The position numbers and the translations under genes were made by a program. 64,000 nucleotides of DNA from Echinometra lucunter (Eukaryota > Echinodermata > Echinoidea > Camarodonta > Echinometridae): positions 27,649,510 to 27,713,509 of the forward strand of contig CM057159.1 in assembly GCA_029962745.1 (NCBI GenBank). The letters run 5' to 3'. Shown piece after piece: positions 61,557 through 64,000 of this stretch. The notes beneath the pieces were generated by a model. The model was not told the origin of the DNA, did no database searches, and was given only the letters and a program-made list of their open reading frames with translations. How positions within the stretch are numbered: position 1 is the first letter of the stretch; the number at the start of each line of letters is the position of its first letter.

Positions 61557-63795
61557 CTGCCAAGAGCAAAAATATAATAATAATAATAATAATAATATAT
61601 AATTAGGATGATGTACAAGGACAAATAACCACATACACAAAAATAATGTTTTCTGTTTTTAAAATATTGAATATTTTTCATGCTGGACAGACAAGATCAG
61701 GATGACTAACTAGAGAAGCTCAGGCTAAAGCTTGCTGAATAAAAAAAAGAAGAACAATCAAATCATGTAAACTTGATAATCATAAACATGGTATTTTGAT
61801 ATATTGTAGGAATGTATCATTTTAACAAAAGAAAAGTAAGATGATATTAGTAAACCATTTTACAGTACCCTTCTGCTGCTTTTTTAAAACCAACATTTTA
61901 AAGGGTGTGAACCAATCAATAAAGCTTTGATGAAACTACAAACATACATGAAGATGGTGTAAATTAAACATTATACAGGGTATTTTTTAAGGCAAATCAA
62001 AGAGGTCAACAAAACACACAGCATGCTTAACAAAGCTACAGGCTCTCTTTTTTTTTTGTTCTTTTTTTTTTTCAAAATGACCATAATATTAATCATTCTT
62101 TTCATATGTAATCTAGCCATGTTGAAATCTTTCAATCATCAACCGTTAGTTACAACTAAAGGCAGAGGCAAGAAAGCTTTACCTCCAGCTGAATTCAGCA
62201 TAGGCATTAGTCAACCAAATACAAGGCAACAAATCTTATTGTATGACATACTTATCAATTTTGTCTGTACAAATATGCTTGACATTGTCAACAAATATGC
62301 TGTCACAGCAAGATCATCAAATGGATAAATTAACTATTGCTTATAAACTGAGGGCATCAATGAATTTCAAACCTATGCATTTCAATATTTCATAAAACTT
62401 GGACTTTGTATATTGAGCAGGAAAGCAGAGTCTTTATGAGGGACTTGGAATGCGCAAACTACTGCAAGTATACATCAATATGTTACTATTTCTTTTATCA
62501 TGCTTTAGTGTAACTTTAACATACATGATGATATCAAAGGTTTCAAGCAGGCTCAAATACTACAATGAAAAGATTTATAGGCAGCTGAGTAATGAAAAAG
62601 ACATATTTGAAAATCAGCTTGAAATACGCTATATATCATTCACTTAAGAAAATATTTGTATAATTAGGGAGGCTTCTATGAAAATTACTTCTACCAGTTC
62701 GCAATAGGATGCTCTTTAGAACATTTTCTTGAATACCACTACTTTTACATAGTGCAAGGCTCCATACTAACTTTTTGGGGTAGAGGGTCTGAAATGAAAT
62801 TCAAGGCTCTATATGTATTGATCCATGTAAAATTGTTAAATTCTGAGGGTGTGGATCTAAATTTAGAGGGCCCATGTGTCCTGGGCACCTGTTAGTATCA
62901 AGCCCTGTATAATAATGTGACATCCTTTATTTCCTGCTTTTGCAGGCTAAAAAAAATATATGCATTCTGCATAAAACAGAAATAATTAGGGCACACCACT
63001 TTGAGAAAAAAGAAAGAAAAATTGTATTGCATATAGAGCACCTTATCAGATTTGGTTACACACATACCATTGGAGATCCCATAGAAGGCTTTGAAAAAAC
63101 AAAGACAAATACAAAGAAGAGAGAATTTACTAATTGATTCTTTCATAAATCCAAGCTTTTCTAGAAATGTCCCAGTAGATATCACTCATTCCACTCATTT
63201 TTAAATGTTAATTTGGTTTGCTTCTCTGTTTGTTACTCTGCTTTGCTTGTTTGTTTGTTTTTGTTTTTGTTTTGTTTTCTTCGGGGGGGGGGGGGGGGGG
63301 GGGGGGGTCTTTTTCTTCTTTCCTTTTGGGGGGGGGGGCTTGAGAGGAGTCTATGATGGAAAATACATCCAAATGTTTGAGAAAAGCAAAAGCAATAAGA
63401 ACAAATAGAATAAAATATTTCAACCTAACAAAATGAAATTTAACAAAAAAAGGGAATAAAAAAGAGACAAAGTGAACAGCTCCTATATGTACATGAACAC
63501 TTTGATACACAATGTTAGTATTTGAAGATTTTCATCCATTTTTTAAAGACAAAACATAGCTCACACAGAAGTTGCCATTTACAGAACTATGGCACCACAT
63601 GAATGCGGTGATCACAATTATCATTAGTAAAAAATAAATGCACCAAATAAACTAAGAATAATAAGTGTTACATAATGTACATGTTATCACATATTAGCTT
63701 CTTCTTTTTTTAACCCAACATTTGATCAAAAACAGGAGAGAAAGGGGAGGGTGGATAAAAAATGGACTGACATGGCTGTTTGTGTATTTACATAC
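61557..63795 (-). other. CLINT1 intron
   Basis: Intron of about 2.2 kb with GTATGT donor. It contains an (AAT)n run at about 61574-61597 close to the acceptor, T-rich runs near 62050, and two long G tracts (about 63283-63307 and 63329-63338). No exon recognised between. Confidence 0.6.
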
Positions 63796-63861
63796 CATCA
63801 TCATGTTAGGAGGAACCATCATAGGGGCCATATGGCTCATATCTCCTACCATTGTTGAGTT
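63796..63861 (-). CDS. CLINT1: CLINT1 (epsinR) internal exon, 22 codons
   Basis: Internal coding exon of the minus-strand clathrin interactor 1 gene. The upstream intron ends in a strong polypyrimidine tract (CTTCTTCTGCTGCCGCTGCT) followed by CAG, and the exon is followed by a GTATGT donor. It encodes a Met/Pro-rich peptide starting NSTMVGDMSHM and ending in MMM. Both boundaries are phase 0 and the length is 66 nt, so it could be skipped without a frameshift. Alone it would not be recognisable; it is assigned by its splice signals, its Met-rich composition and its position upstream of the exon with the CLINT1 motif. CLINT1 is a peripheral adaptor that binds clathrin, AP-1 and phosphoinositides at the trans-Golgi network and endosomes; this exon belongs to the disordered C-terminal region. 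Confidence 0.6.
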
Positions 63862-64000
63862 CTGTAGCAGCGGCAGCAGAAGAAGTAGCAGTTTATAAGA
63901 GGGAAAGACAGACTTTGATTGATCATTTTGGTATGTGAACAAGCAGAACCAACACCACCACCAAAGCATGCAGGTATTATAACCCATATACATGTATGCA

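Overview
The window looks like nuclear DNA of a marine invertebrate deuterostome, most likely an echinoderm; a sea urchin or relative is my best guess. The evidence is AT-rich non-coding DNA with very few coding exons, long intron-split genes, many CT, TA, AAT and GTT microsatellites, fused poly-T/poly-G tracts, and abundant short inverted-repeat transposons and LINE 3' ends. Motifs of the TATAGGCCTA and ACATGTA type that I associate with these genomes recur. The species cannot be fixed from sequence alone. There is no bacterial-style gene organisation: nearly all long open frames are microsatellite or AT-rich shadows.

Only one protein-coding gene is recognised. On the minus strand, between about 53.6 kb and 63.9 kb, lie the last exons of a clathrin interactor 1 (CLINT1/epsinR) orthologue: 63796-63861, 61431-61556, 60033-60144 and 58690/58694-58997. 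They encode the Met/Gly/Gln/Pro-rich tail with the family motif VNISLDSL. The ENTH-domain exons lie beyond the right edge. A 5 kb AT-rich, microsatellite-poor tract (about 53.64-58.69 kb) with a poly(A) signal at its far end is the likely 3' UTR or terminal intron plus UTR.

The left 53 kb is essentially a gene desert full of mobile-element debris. It holds at least six inverted-repeat (MITE or foldback) elements. Two copies of one family sit inside other elements: one in a LINE at 31.5 kb, one in a larger foldback at 45.5-46.6 kb. A GC-rich element with near-perfect termini lies at 19.8 kb. A GTCTAAT-type foldback array lies at 11.2-11.8 kb and is itself split by a LINE tail. LINE 3' ends or reverse-transcriptase C-terminal remnants are at 11.3, 16.5, 24.7, 31.4, 35.1, 39.0 and 43.0 kb. 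Two diverged copies of one dispersed repeat sit at 0.1 kb and 52.1 kb. One tRNA-shaped gene at 26183-26254 reads as anticodon UCA.

No new multi-gene system is evident. The points most worth a second look are the UCA tRNA-like gene, the nested MITE family with a readable empty site, the tandem NAGNAG acceptor and the stop/donor ambiguity in CLINT1, and a few compositionally distinct non-repetitive blocks that could be distal regulatory elements.
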